NCBI RefSeq assembly: GCF_024448135.1 | Contig: NZ_JAMRYX010000085.1 | Coordinates: forward strand, 37,322 to 101,321 | Origin: Methylocystis suflitae | GTDB lineage: Bacteria; Pseudomonadota; Alphaproteobacteria; Rhizobiales; Beijerinckiaceae | DNA: 64,000 bases | Reading direction: 5' to 3' | In this document: positions 44,691 through 53,095 of the stretch, piece after piece | How positions within the stretch are numbered: position 1 is the stretch's first letter | Layout of the letters: every line of letters begins with the position of its first letter | The notes under the pieces: model-generated | What the model was told of the DNA's origin: nothing | What the model saw: the letters and a program-made list of their open reading frames with translations, nothing else | Database searches by the model: none | Program-made: the position numbers and the translations under genes

Positions 44691-46502
44691 ATGGCCCCTC
44701 CGCCCCTCCTCGCCCTCCAGGGCGTTATGCTCACGCTCGGCGGGAAGCCGCTGCTGGAGGGCGCCGATTTCGCCGTCGCGACAGGCGCGCGGCTCTGCGT
44801 CGTCGGCCGCAACGGCTCGGGCAAATCGACGCTGCTCAAGATCGCGGCCGGCGAAATCGAGCCTGACGGCGGCGTGCGCTTCCTGCAGCCCGGCGCGTCG
44901 CTGCGCTATCTGCCGCAGGAGCCGGATTTCTCCGGCTTCGCCACGGCGCTTGCCTATGTCGAAGCTGGCCTCGGTCCCCTCGATGATCCCCACATCGCCA
45001 GGACGCTGCTCAACGATCTGGGGCTCGAGGGGGACGAAAACCCCGCGCGCCTCTCGGGCGGCGAAGCGCGAAGGGCGGCGCTCGCCCGCGTTCTCGCGCC
45101 CGAGCCCGACATTTTGCTCCTCGACGAGCCGACGAACCACCTCGATCTGCCGACGATCCTGTGGCTCGAAGAAAGGCTCGCGGCGTTGCGGTCGGCGCTC
45201 GTGCTCATCAGCCATGACCGCCGCTTTCTTCAGGATCTGACCCGGGAAACGCTTTGGATCGACCGCGGCCGCACGCGCCATCTGGCGCGCGGCTTCAAGG
45301 AGTTCGAGGCCTGGCGCGATCGCGAATTGGAGGAAGAGGAAAAGCAGCAGCACAAGTTGGAGCGCAAGATCGTCGCCGAAGAACATTGGCTGCGCCACGG
45401 CGTTTCGGGGCGGCGCAAGCGCAACATGAAGCGACTCGGGGGCCTGCATCATCTGCGCGCGGAGCGCCGCGATCGCGTCATGCCGACCGGCGACGTGAAA
45501 CTTGAAGCCAGCGAAGCGCAGCTGTCCGGCAAGCTGGTCATCGAGGCGATCAAGATCGGCAAGTCCTACGGCGAACGCGTCATCGTCGAGAATTTCACGA
45601 CGCGCATATTGCGGGGCGACCGCATTGGAATCATCGGCGCGAACGGCGCCGGCAAGACGACGCTCGTCAATATGCTGACCGGCGCGCTCGCGCCCGACAG
45701 CGGCAAGGTGCGATTAGGCGCCAATCTTGAAATGGCGACTCTCGAGCAAAGCCGCGCGAGTCTCGATCCGGGAACCACCCTGCAGGACGCGCTGACCGGC
45801 GGCGGCTCCGACACGATCGAAATCAATGGCGAACGGCGTCACGTCATCGGCTACATGAAGGATTTCCTGTTCAAGCCGGAACAGGCGCGCACGCCCATCG
45901 GCAGGCTTTCGGGCGGCGAGCGCGGACGCTTGCTGCTTGCGCGGGCGCTGGCGAAGCCGTCGAATCTCCTCGCGCTCGACGAACCAACCAACGATCTCGA
46001 TCTCGAAACGCTCGATCTCTTAGAGGAAATGCTCGCGGATTATCCCGGCACGCTCATCGTCGTCAGCCATGATCGCGATTTTCTCGATCGCGTCGCGACC
46101 AGCGTTTTGATGAGCGATGCCGACGGCCGCTGGATTGAATACGCCGGCGGCTATAGCGACATGGTCGCGCAACGCGGCAAGGGCGTGGAGACGCGAGGCG
46201 CGATCGCCTCAGCGCGGGAGACGAAAGAAAAGCCCGCGCCGCGCGAGAAGGCGGCGATACGGCAAAAGCTCTCCTTCAAGGAGCAGCATGCGCTCGCGAC
46301 CCTGCCCGGCAAGATCGACGCGTGGCGGGAAAAATGCGCGAAATTGCAGAGTCTACTCGATGACCCGGAGCTTTATGCGCGCGATCCGGCCAAATTCGCC
46401 AAGGCGAGCGAAGCATTCGCCGCGCTTCAAGCTGACATCGCTCAGGCCGAAAATGAGTGGCTTGCGCTCGAAATCAAGCGCGAGGAAGAACGGTCAAACT
46501 AG
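44691..46502 (+). CDS. uup: ABC-F ATPase, Uup-like
   Basis: 603 residues with two ABC ATPase domains and no membrane segments. First Walker A GRNGSGKSTLL and signature LSGGEARRAAL; second GANGAGKTTLV and LSGGERGRLLL. A C-terminal basic coiled coil (residues about 535-600) is diagnostic of Uup, which binds DNA or stalled translation complexes. Uup limits transposon excision and acts on ribosomes. The divergent methyltransferase lies 100 bases away. Confidence 0.9.
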   Translation: MAPPPLLALQGVMLTLGGKPLLEGADFAVATGARLCVVGRNGSGKSTLLKIAAGEIEPDGGVRFLQPGASLRYLPQEPDFSGFATALAYVEAGLGPLDDPHIARTLLNDLGLEGDENPARLSGGEARRAALARVLAPEPDILLLDEPTNHLDLPTILWLEERLAALRSALVLISHDRRFLQDLTRETLWIDRGRTRHLARGFKEFEAWRDRELEEEEKQQHKLERKIVAEEHWLRHGVSGRRKRNMKRLGGLHHLRAERRDRVMPTGDVKLEASEAQLSGKLVIEAIKIGKSYGERVIVENFTTRILRGDRIGIIGANGAGKTTLVNMLTGALAPDSGKVRLGANLEMATLEQSRASLDPGTTLQDALTGGGSDTIEINGERRHVIGYMKDFLFKPEQARTPIGRLSGGERGRLLLARALAKPSNLLALDEPTNDLDLETLDLLEEMLADYPGTLIVVSHDRDFLDRVATSVLMSDADGRWIEYAGGYSDMVAQRGKGVETRGAIASARETKEKPAPREKAAIRQKLSFKEQHALATLPGKIDAWREKCAKLQSLLDDPELYARDPAKFAKASEAFAALQADIAQAENEWLALEIKREEERSN

Positions 46503-46539
46503 AAGACTTCCACTCTACAGCGGCACAATGGAAGTCTTC
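46502..46539. repeat. Inverted repeat after uup and upstream of the pseudoazurin gene
   Basis: Arms of 11 bases (GAAGACTTCCA at 46502-46512 and TGGAAGTCTTC at 46529-46539) pair exactly. Each arm is also nearly palindromic by itself (GAAG-A-CTTC). It follows the uup stop codon directly and no T run follows, so it may be a weak terminator for uup or two operator sites for the pseudoazurin promoter. Confidence 0.55.
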
Positions 46540-46673
46540 CATGCAAAGTTTTGCCGCTCGTTATTGATGATCGAAATTAGCATAGCTAGATGTCGGGCTC
46601 TCTTCCAAGAGAAGCGCCGCAGGGAAACTTGCATCGGCGCGTCAACTAATAATAGTTCCAGGGAGAAAGCTTC

Positions 46674-47135
46674 GTGACACGCGCATATCACACTCTTGGC
46701 CGCCCTTTCGGCGCGACCGCTTTGGCTCTTGCAATCTTCATCGGATGGTCGCGCCCTTCGATGGCGGGTGAAACCGTCGAGATCAAAATGCTCAACAAGG
46801 GCGCGGACCGTTACATGGTGTTCGAGCCGGAGGTCGTTCGGATCAAACCGGGCGACACGATTAAATTCGTCGCGGCCGATAAGGGGCATAACGCCGTCAC
46901 CATAAAGGAGTTGCTCCCTTCGGGCGCGGAGCCATTCCGCGGCAAGATCAATGAGGAATTGGCGATCACGCTGTCCACGCCCGGCGTCTATGGCTTCCGT
47001 TGCGATCCGCACTACACGCTGGGAATGGTCGGCGTCGTCATCGTCGGAGAGCCGACCAATCTCGAAGCCGCCAAGCAGGCGAAGCTGCCCGGCAAGGCGG
47101 GCGAGATCATGACGAAACTTCTGGGGAGCCTCTGA
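46674..47135 (+). CDS. Pseudoazurin (periplasmic blue copper protein)
   Basis: 153 residues with a signal peptide ending PSMAGETV. The type 1 copper ligands are His72 (KGHNAV), Cys110 and His113 (GFRCDPHY) and Met118 (LGMVG). Pseudoazurin carries electrons between periplasmic redox enzymes, classically to nitrite reductase, and may serve other oxidases in a methylotroph. The gene starts with GTG at 46674 preceded by AGGGAG. A second inverted repeat region lies just upstream. Confidence 0.9.
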   Translation: MTRAYHTLGRPFGATALALAIFIGWSRPSMAGETVEIKMLNKGADRYMVFEPEVVRIKPGDTIKFVAADKGHNAVTIKELLPSGAEPFRGKINEELAITLSTPGVYGFRCDPHYTLGMVGVVIVGEPTNLEAAKQAKLPGKAGEIMTKLLGSL

Positions 47136-47182
47136 GTCTTCGCGCCTAATGCGGCGTTGGCGAACGTCCAATCAGCCGCAAA

Positions 47183-47216
47183 GAGAGAGGCGTTCGCCGC
47201 GGCGAAAGCCTCTCTC
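47183..47216. terminator. Strong hairpin between the pseudoazurin and MFS genes
   Basis: Arms GAGAGAGGC (47183-47191) and GCCTCTCTC (47208-47216) enclose TTCGCCG/CGGCGAA, giving a nearly continuous 16-base-pair stem with one G-A mismatch. There is no long T run, so it would work as a bidirectional barrier between the two convergent genes rather than as a classical terminator. Confidence 0.55.
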
Positions 47217-47245
47217 AAGAGCCGAGAAATGGCCGCAACGAGACG

Positions 47246-48565
47246 TCAGGCGCGAAGAAATCGAAAGCCGACCCTGCCGATGCGGAGAATCAGCAAAGCC
47301 GTGATCAACGGTCCCAGGGCGAGCGCGAGCAGCGCGTCAGAAAATTCGCCCGTCGCGCCTTTGACGAGACCGACGAGATAGGGACCGGCAAAACCCGAAA
47401 TATTGCCGATCGAGTTGATCACCGCGACGCCGACGACGGCGTCGCCCGTTCCGAGCGCCAGCGTCGTGAAGCTCCAGAACGTCGGCAGCGCCGCAATCGC
47501 GCCGACAGCGGCGACGGACAGCGCGATCATCGACAGCAACGGCGTCGGCGCATAGGCGGCGCAGGCCAATCCCATTGCGCCGACGACGCCGGCGAGCGCC
47601 GTGTGGCCGACGGTCTCACGCCGCCGGTCGGAGCTGCGGCTCCAGGCCCACATCGCGAGCGCGGCGCACATATAGGGAATTGACGCCAGCAAACTCGTGA
47701 CGCCGACGCCGAATCCGAAAGCTTTGATGATTTGCGGGAGCCAGAAGCTCAAACCATAGAGCGCAATGACGATCCCGAAATAGGCGACGCCGAGAATGAG
47801 AATGCGCACATCCTTGAGCGCGCGCCAATCGTCGCCATGATCTTGCCCGGCCTCGCGCTCGAGCACGGCGCGCAACGACGCCTTTTCGCCGGACGTGAGC
47901 CATTTCGCCGACTGAGGTCCGTCAGGCAGATAGAAAAAACAGACAACCCCGAGAATGATCGAAGGCAGCGCCTCCATCAGGAATAGCCATCGCCAGCCGC
48001 TGATCCCGCCGACGCCGTTCAGCGAGGCAAGGATGAATCCCGAGATCGGCGATCCGATCGCACTGGCGAGAGGAACCGCAATCAGAAAGCTGGCGAGAAC
48101 GCGCGCGCGCTGGGCGGCGGGGATCCAATAGGTGAGATAGAGAATGACGCCCGGCGCGAAACCGGCTTCCATCACGCCGAGCAGCAGACGCAGAACAACG
48201 AAGCTCGCCTCGTTCCAGATGAAGGCGGTGAGCGCCGAAACAAGGCCCCAGCTGACCATGATGCGCGCGATCCAGATGCGCGCGCCGACGCGATGCATGA
48301 TGTAATTGCTCGGCGCTTCGAACAGGCAATAGCCGACAAAAAAAATGCCGGCGCCCCAGCCGAAGAATTCCGGCGTGAAGCCGAGTTCGCCATTCATCGT
48401 CAGCGCCGCGAAGCCGATATTCACCCGGTCGAGATAGGCGACGATAAAGGCCGTGACGAGAAAAGGGACCAGTCGCCGCGCCACTTTCGCGACGACGCGG
48501 TCGGCGTCGAGAGTCTCGCGCGCCGCTTGCGGCTTTCGCGCGGCTGCGAGCGCCGCTTCCGACAT
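47246..48565 (-). CDS. MFS transporter, anion:cation symporter type
   Basis: 439 residues with about 12 membrane helices. YLDRVNIGFAA in the first helix and the FEAPSNYIMHRVGARIWIAR loop are typical of the ACS family that takes up organic acids such as phthalate, tartrate or hexuronates. The substrate cannot be fixed from sequence. It is followed, two bases downstream on the same strand, by the methyltransferase's start codon region: the two are adjacent genes with the methyltransferase upstream. Confidence 0.85.
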   Translation of the reverse strand: MSEAALAAARKPQAARETLDADRVVAKVARRLVPFLVTAFIVAYLDRVNIGFAALTMNGELGFTPEFFGWGAGIFFVGYCLFEAPSNYIMHRVGARIWIARIMVSWGLVSALTAFIWNEASFVVLRLLLGVMEAGFAPGVILYLTYWIPAAQRARVLASFLIAVPLASAIGSPISGFILASLNGVGGISGWRWLFLMEALPSIILGVVCFFYLPDGPQSAKWLTSGEKASLRAVLEREAGQDHGDDWRALKDVRILILGVAYFGIVIALYGLSFWLPQIIKAFGFGVGVTSLLASIPYMCAALAMWAWSRSSDRRRETVGHTALAGVVGAMGLACAAYAPTPLLSMIALSVAAVGAIAALPTFWSFTTLALGTGDAVVGVAVINSIGNISGFAGPYLVGLVKGATGEFSDALLALALGPLITALLILRIGRVGFRFLRA

Positions 48566-48567
48566 GG

Positions 48568-49275
48568 CTAAGCTCGCTCAAAGCGCATGAGATGGTGCCA
48601 GCGATGCGGAACGCCGCCCGGCAAGCGCGTCAGACCCGCAGCGCGCGCCTGTCGCTCTAGAAGCGATAATGGTTCCGGATAGTCGCTGGTCGAGACATGA
48701 TCGAAAATCGCGTCCTTCTCAGCTCGCGAAAGGCCGGTCCAATCCTTCTCGATCCAGGCGAAATAATGCCTCAGATAGTCATCGCGCGTTTCGTCTTCCT
48801 CACGCATCGTGTCGACCAGCAACAGCAGGCCGCCGGGCGCGAGCGCCCGCGACGCGCGGCGGAAGAATTCCGCTTTGTCCTCGGTCGACAGGTGATGCAG
48901 AACGAAACTGCTGTGGAGGACATCATAGGAGACGCCGTCGGAAAGAGCCGACAGCATGTCGCTATGCGCGAGTTGCACGGGGCATGGCAGAGATTTTAGA
49001 TTTTCGGCTGCGCGCGCGAGCGCGGTGTCCGAAAGATCGATCCCCTTGTAACTCGACGGCGAAATCCGGCGCAGTATCGGCGCAAAGACATGCGCATCGC
49101 CACAACCGAGATCGAGCAGAGAGAAGGCTCGCCCTTCAAAGCGCTCGCGCAAGGCGCGCTCGACCTCTTCGCCGAGCGCCGCGTGAAACATTAAATCTTT
49201 GACGACGACTTTCTCATAGGTGTCCCAGAGATCGAAAATCTCGCCTGAGTATGCGCTCTTTACATCGGCGTCCAT
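48568..49275 (-). CDS. Class I SAM-dependent methyltransferase
   Basis: 235 residues. Motif I is LLDLGCGDAHVFA near residue 53, then IDLSDTALARA (motif II), DVLHSSFVLHHL (motif III/IV) and the PGGLLLLVDTMRE strand. The substrate is unknown; the pattern LHHLSTEDKAEFFR recalls small-molecule methyltransferases. It is encoded just before the MFS transporter gene on the same strand (two bases between its stop and the MFS ATG), so they are probably co-transcribed. Confidence 0.78.
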   Translation of the reverse strand: MDADVKSAYSGEIFDLWDTYEKVVVKDLMFHAALGEEVERALRERFEGRAFSLLDLGCGDAHVFAPILRRISPSSYKGIDLSDTALARAAENLKSLPCPVQLAHSDMLSALSDGVSYDVLHSSFVLHHLSTEDKAEFFRRASRALAPGGLLLLVDTMREEDETRDDYLRHYFAWIEKDWTGLSRAEKDAIFDHVSTSDYPEPLSLLERQARAAGLTRLPGGVPHRWHHLMRFERA

Positions 49276-49296
49276 GAGCCAGCCTTTTTTGTCGAT

Positions 49297-50148
49297 TCAC
49301 TTAAGAGCGAAGCCAAGTGCGTTGAGGGCTTCGCGAATGCGGTCGCGACCGCTCAACGCCTCCGGACCGCGCACGCGCGACAGCGCCTGACGAATCCACC
49401 CCTGATCCGGCAAGCCCTGCTCCTTCTGGAATTCCTTGAACTTTTCATCGAGCGTTTCGATCGCCTCGCGCTGCGCGTCGCCCCATTCATACTGCTCGTG
49501 ATGAAGCACGGCCCCTTGACCGAGGCGAGGCTTGACGGCGGCGTTGGCGGCCGGATCGGGAACGCCGACAACCATGCCGAAGACGGCGAAGACGTTCGGC
49601 GGCAAATTCAATTCCTTGGCGACCTCTTCCGGCTTATTGCGCATCGCCCCGATATAGCAGCAGCCCAGACCGATCGATTCAAGCGCGCTGACCGCGTTCT
49701 GCGCGGCGAGCGCGGCGTCGACCACGCCTGTCAGGAACAATTCGAAATACGCGAGTCCGGCCGCATCGCGGCCCCTCTCGCGCCCGAGATTTTCGAGCCG
49801 CGCGAGATCGCAGAGCCAGACGAGAAACAGCGGGGCGTGATGGACGTGCTTCTGGCCGCCAGCAAGATCGGCGAGACGGGCCTTGCGCGCCTCGTCCTGC
49901 ACCGCGACGACGCTCCAGACTTGCAGATTTGACGATGTCGACGCCGACTGCGCGGCCGCCACAATGATCTCCAGCGCGCCTTCCGGCAGCGGCTCGGGCA
50001 GGAAATTGCGATGCGAACGATGCGCCAGAATGAGATCGAGCGTGTCGTTCCACTGCTTGGGCTTTGGCGAGTCGTCACGGCGATAGCGTTCAAACATCGC
50101 CGCCGCGCCGCGCGGATCGATTGGTTGCGGGCTTAAAGGCTTGTTCAT
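49297..50148 (-). CDS. NADPH-dependent nitroreductase/oxidoreductase, FMN-binding (NfsA-like)
   Basis: 283 residues from the ATG at 50148 (frame open to 50187). The FMN phosphate-binding segment HRSHRNFLPEPLPEG is at about residues 42-56, and SASTSSNLQVWSVVAV and the C-terminal Arg/Lys-rich tail fit the NfsA/FRP branch of the nitroreductase family. These dimers reduce nitro compounds, quinones or flavins. It is upstream of the methyltransferase on the same strand, 21 bases away. Function in this organism is unknown. Confidence 0.82.
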   Translation of the reverse strand: MNKPLSPQPIDPRGAAAMFERYRRDDSPKPKQWNDTLDLILAHRSHRNFLPEPLPEGALEIIVAAAQSASTSSNLQVWSVVAVQDEARKARLADLAGGQKHVHHAPLFLVWLCDLARLENLGRERGRDAAGLAYFELFLTGVVDAALAAQNAVSALESIGLGCCYIGAMRNKPEEVAKELNLPPNVFAVFGMVVGVPDPAANAAVKPRLGQGAVLHHEQYEWGDAQREAIETLDEKFKEFQKEQGLPDQGWIRQALSRVRGPEALSGRDRIREALNALGFALK

Positions 50149-50204
50149 GGCGCTTCCTTTAGGCGGGTTGCTCTGCTGGCGCAACATTCCGCCCTTTCGC
50201 TTTA

Positions 50205-50234
50205 TTGACTCTGTTGTATATTATGGAAATATAC
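50205..50234 (+). promoter_or_regulatory. Promoter/operator of brnTA with an inverted repeat
   Basis: A -35 box TTGACT at 50205-50210 is followed by the inverted repeat GTATATT-ATGGA-AATATAC (50216-50234), which would cover the -10 region. BrnA-type antitoxins autorepress through such sites. The ATG of brnT lies only five bases after the repeat and there is no ribosome-binding site, so a leaderless message is possible. Confidence 0.5.
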
Positions 50235-50238
50235 ATAA

Positions 50239-50556
50239 ATGGTCAATTTCGAGCATGTCGTCGGTTTCGAGTGGGATCACGGCAACGCGCGCAAAAGCGT
50301 CGAAAAGCACGACGTGAGCCAAGCGGAGGCTGAGCAGATTTTCGCCAATGATCCGCTGATCGTAACGGACGACTTGGCTCACGACGACCTGGCTCACAAC
50401 GAGAGCGAGCCACGCTATCACGCCCTCGGTCGAACGGACGCATCTCGATTGCTGCATGTCACATTCACGCTGCGCTCAAACGGGACGCGCATTCGAGTTA
50501 TCTCCGCTCGCGACATGAGTCGCAAGGAACGACAACGCTATGAGCAAGACGACTAA
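50239..50556 (+). CDS. brnT: BrnT-family toxin
   Basis: 105 residues of the RelE-like RNase fold. Conserved pieces are FEWDHGNARKSVEKHDVS, LHVTFTLRSN and RVISARDMSRKERQRYE with the catalytic Arg and Lys cluster. A 15-base tandem duplication (50368-50397) inserts a second DDLAH unit at residues 49-53. The gene overlaps brnA by 17 bases. BrnT cleaves mRNA; BrnA neutralises it. Confidence 0.82.
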   Translation: MVNFEHVVGFEWDHGNARKSVEKHDVSQAEAEQIFANDPLIVTDDLAHDDLAHNESEPRYHALGRTDASRLLHVTFTLRSNGTRIRVISARDMSRKERQRYEQDD

Positions 50557-50803
50557 GACTCCGCCGCCGACTTTCGCAACCGAAGCAGACGAACGTGCCT
50601 ATTGGGAAAGTCACGACTCCGCGGAACATGTCGACTGGAGCCAGGCGAAGCGCGTTCGAATGCCGAATCTCAAACCGTCAACAACCTCGATCTCGCTGCG
50701 GCTTCCGGTCAGTCTGCTCGAGCAGATCAAGATCGCGGCCAATAAGCGCGACGTGCCCTATCAGTCGCTCATAAAAATCTGGCTCGCCGAAAAAGTCCGC
50801 TGA
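50540..50803 (+). CDS. brnA: BrnA-family antitoxin
   Basis: 87 residues. An acidic N-terminal region (ADERAYWESHDSAEHVDW) covers the toxin and the C-terminal ribbon-helix-helix (SISLRLPVSLLEQIKIAANK) binds the operator. It overlaps brnT by 17 bases, the normal toxin-first order for this family. The inverted repeat upstream of brnT is its likely binding site. Confidence 0.8.
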   Translation: MSKTTKTPPPTFATEADERAYWESHDSAEHVDWSQAKRVRMPNLKPSTTSISLRLPVSLLEQIKIAANKRDVPYQSLIKIWLAEKVR

Positions 50804-50840
50804 GTCATAGGAAATGCGGTTATCCGTTCGCTTGGACGGT

Positions 50841-50947
50841 GTCATTCCCGGCAGGCCGAAGGCCTGACCGGGAATCCAGAGCAACGTCGCGAAAGATTGG
50901 CTTTTTCTGGATTCCCGATCGCGCGCGCCGCGCGCGTCGGGAATGAC
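50841..50947. repeat. Intergenic palindromic repeat, family B
   Basis: The element begins GTCATTCCCGG and ends CGGGAATGAC, with inner halves GGAATCCAGA and CTGGATTCCC also inverted. Its right half contains GC-rich alternations of GCGC. It differs from family A but has the same design of imperfect inverted arms. It lies between brnA and gckA. Confidence 0.75.
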
Positions 50948-50965
50948 ATTCGGCCAGATGTGTCG

Positions 50966-52240
50966 TTACGCGCGCTTCGGCACCAGGATCGCGCGGAAGT
51001 CGTTGACGTTGGTGCGCGTCGGCTTGGTCACGATGAGATCGCCGAGCTTTTCGAACGCCGTGTAGGCGTCATTGTTGGCGAAATGCGCCTTCAGATCGAC
51101 GCCGGCCTTTTTCGCGCGCTCGAACGAATCCGCCGTCATGATCGCGCCAGCGTTGTCTTCGCTGCCGTCGATGCCGTCGGTGTCGCACGCGATCGCCGAT
51201 ATACCGCCAAAGCCTTCGAGCGCGAGCGTCAGTCCGAGCAAGAACTCGGCGTCACGTCCGCCGCGTCCCTTGCCGCGCACGGTGACGGTCGTCTCGCCGC
51301 CCGAGATGATGGCGACGGGCGGCTCGAAAGGTTGACCGTGGAGGGCGATCTGCTTTGCGATGCCGGCATGCACGAGCGCCACATCGCGCGACTCGCCCTC
51401 CAGGTCGCCCAGGATGCAGGGCGTGAACCCCGCCGACTTCGCTACAGCCGCAGCCGCGTCCAGCGAGCCTTGCGGCGTGGCGATGAGAATGTTCTGCACT
51501 TTTTCGAAGATGGCGTCGCCGGGCTTGGGCGTTTCGCATTCGCTCTTTTGCAGATGCGTCAGCACCGCGGCCGGCGCGTCGATCTTATATTTTGCGATTA
51601 CGGCCAGAGCGTCTTCGCGCGTTGTCGGATCTGGAACCGTGGGGCCGGAGGCGATCACCGAAAGATCGTCATTCGGCACATCGGAAATCATCAACGCGAC
51701 GACGCGCGCCGGCGCCGCGGCGCGGGCGAGACGCCCGCCCTTGATGGCGGAGAGATGCTTGCGCACGCAATTCATCTCGGAGATGTTCGCGCCGCTTTTC
51801 AACAGCGCCTTGTTCACCGCCTGTTTTTCCTCAAGCGTGACGCCCTCGGCCGGCAGCGCCATCAGCGCCGAGCCGCCGCCCGAAATCAGCGCGAGAACGA
51901 GATCGTCTTGCGAAAGCCCCTGCACTTTCTGCAAAATGCGCTTCGCCGCTTCACGCCCCGCTGCGTCAGGCACCGGATGCGAGGCTTCGATCACTTCGAT
52001 GTGTTTTGTCGGCGCGCCATGCTCGTAACGCGTGACGACGAGTCCTTCGAGCGGGCCTTGCCAATGCGCCTCCACCGCGGCCGCCATGGAGGCGGCCGCC
52101 TTACCGGCGCCGACGACGATGGTGCGGCCCTTCGGCGGCGCGATCTTCGCGAGATAGGGCGGCAGGCAGACCGTTGGCGACGCAGCGGCGACGGCGGCGT
52201 CAAACATGGCGCGAAGGAGGGTGCGGAAATCGTCGGACAT
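50966..52240 (-). CDS. gckA: Glycerate 2-kinase (type II, serine cycle)
   Basis: 424 residues of the MOFRL/GckA family. The ATP-binding and substrate loops are seen in VVGAGKAAASMA near residues 43-54, LISGGGSALM, SDVPNDDLSVIASGPT, and the C-terminal MOFRL part AIISGGETTVTVRGKGRGGR. It phosphorylates D-glycerate to 2-phosphoglycerate, the entry to PEP in the serine cycle. It lies near the end of the serine-cycle block but is separated from mclA by the DUF3142 pair, so it has its own transcript. Confidence 0.9.
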   Translation of the reverse strand: MSDDFRTLLRAMFDAAVAAASPTVCLPPYLAKIAPPKGRTIVVGAGKAAASMAAAVEAHWQGPLEGLVVTRYEHGAPTKHIEVIEASHPVPDAAGREAAKRILQKVQGLSQDDLVLALISGGGSALMALPAEGVTLEEKQAVNKALLKSGANISEMNCVRKHLSAIKGGRLARAAAPARVVALMISDVPNDDLSVIASGPTVPDPTTREDALAVIAKYKIDAPAAVLTHLQKSECETPKPGDAIFEKVQNILIATPQGSLDAAAAVAKSAGFTPCILGDLEGESRDVALVHAGIAKQIALHGQPFEPPVAIISGGETTVTVRGKGRGGRDAEFLLGLTLALEGFGGISAIACDTDGIDGSEDNAGAIMTADSFERAKKAGVDLKAHFANNDAYTAFEKLGDLIVTKPTRTNVNDFRAILVPKRA

Positions 52241-52369
52241 CGCGCATTTTACCTTGTTCTTTTGGCAATCCGTCGGTTAGCGCCGTGGAATTGCGACAAC
52301 CGTCGGCGCTGTCTTTTCAGCATCTCAAGCGCCCGTCAACCGGGCGCGGAGTCGCGCGCCGCGGCTCGC

Positions 52370-53095
52370 TCATCGCGGTGGATTACGCAAAAACACGACA
52401 TAGCCGCGAAAATAGGGATGACGCGACAGCGTTTCCGGCGGCGACCAGACGGCGCCCTCGGCGAGGCCGAGCCGGAAAGGCGTATGGACACGTCCGACGC
52501 GCGCCAGGTAATCGTCGATATGGTCAACCGTGGCGCGGCCGCGATAGGTCTGAAACACGACCTCGTCGACGCTCCGACCCAGTCTGTCAATGTCTTCCGG
52601 CGCGGCCTGAGAGGCCCAATCCATAAGCCCGCTAACGCCAAGCGCGCAATCCGCCGGCAATATCTGACGTAACTCTGCAAGGAAGGCCGCGTATGTGGTC
52701 AGGCCACGCGTTGCGGCGTCAAAGTCGATCTGAACGCCGGTGACCTTGTCGGTCTTGGCGCGCCACTCGGCAAGACGGCGCTTGACCGCCGCAAAAATCG
52801 CGGGCGTCCAGTCGATGCTGCGCACGCGATAGACAAGCCATAACGCTTGCGGATGAGGGCTCGGCTCGGTGGCGCCCTGCGCCTTTAGACGAATCTCACC
52901 TGAATCGTCGGGTCCGATTTCAGCCTGGAGCAGATAGATGGTCTTGGCGGAAGCCAGTTCGGGACGCGCGCGCACGCCCGCCCATAGCCAATAGGCGTCG
53001 TAATCCGCCGCGCGCACAATCGTGTCGGCCGCCGCTGTCCAAACTAGGCCAACAGCGAGAAGACACGCGGCGGCGACAAGCCGCGAACTCGTCAC
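52370..53095 (-). CDS. DUF3142 exported protein, TIM-barrel-like
   Basis: About 241 residues. I choose the GTG at 53095, which overlaps the stop of the upstream gene (GTGA) and puts a signal peptide (RLVAAACLLAVGLVWTAAA) at the very N-terminus; the ATG at 53122 is also in frame. DUF3142 is marked by AYWLWAG at the start, TGVQIDFDAATRG and LGVSGLMDW. The family resembles glycoside hydrolase barrels but has no proven substrate. It is coupled to the large upstream gene. Confidence 0.72.
   Translation of the reverse strand: MTSSRLVAAACLLAVGLVWTAAADTIVRAADYDAYWLWAGVRARPELASAKTIYLLQAEIGPDDSGEIRLKAQGATEPSPHPQALWLVYRVRSIDWTPAIFAAVKRRLAEWRAKTDKVTGVQIDFDAATRGLTTYAAFLAELRQILPADCALGVSGLMDWASQAAPEDIDRLGRSVDEVVFQTYRGRATVDHIDDYLARVGRVHTPFRLGLAEGAVWSPPETLSRHPYFRGYVVFLRNPPR

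Noticed and set aside
50897..52672. A 591-residue plus-strand frame opposite gckA
   Set aside because: It mirrors gckA codon for codon and has an Arg/Asp/Gly-rich sequence with no domain. gckA has all family motifs.
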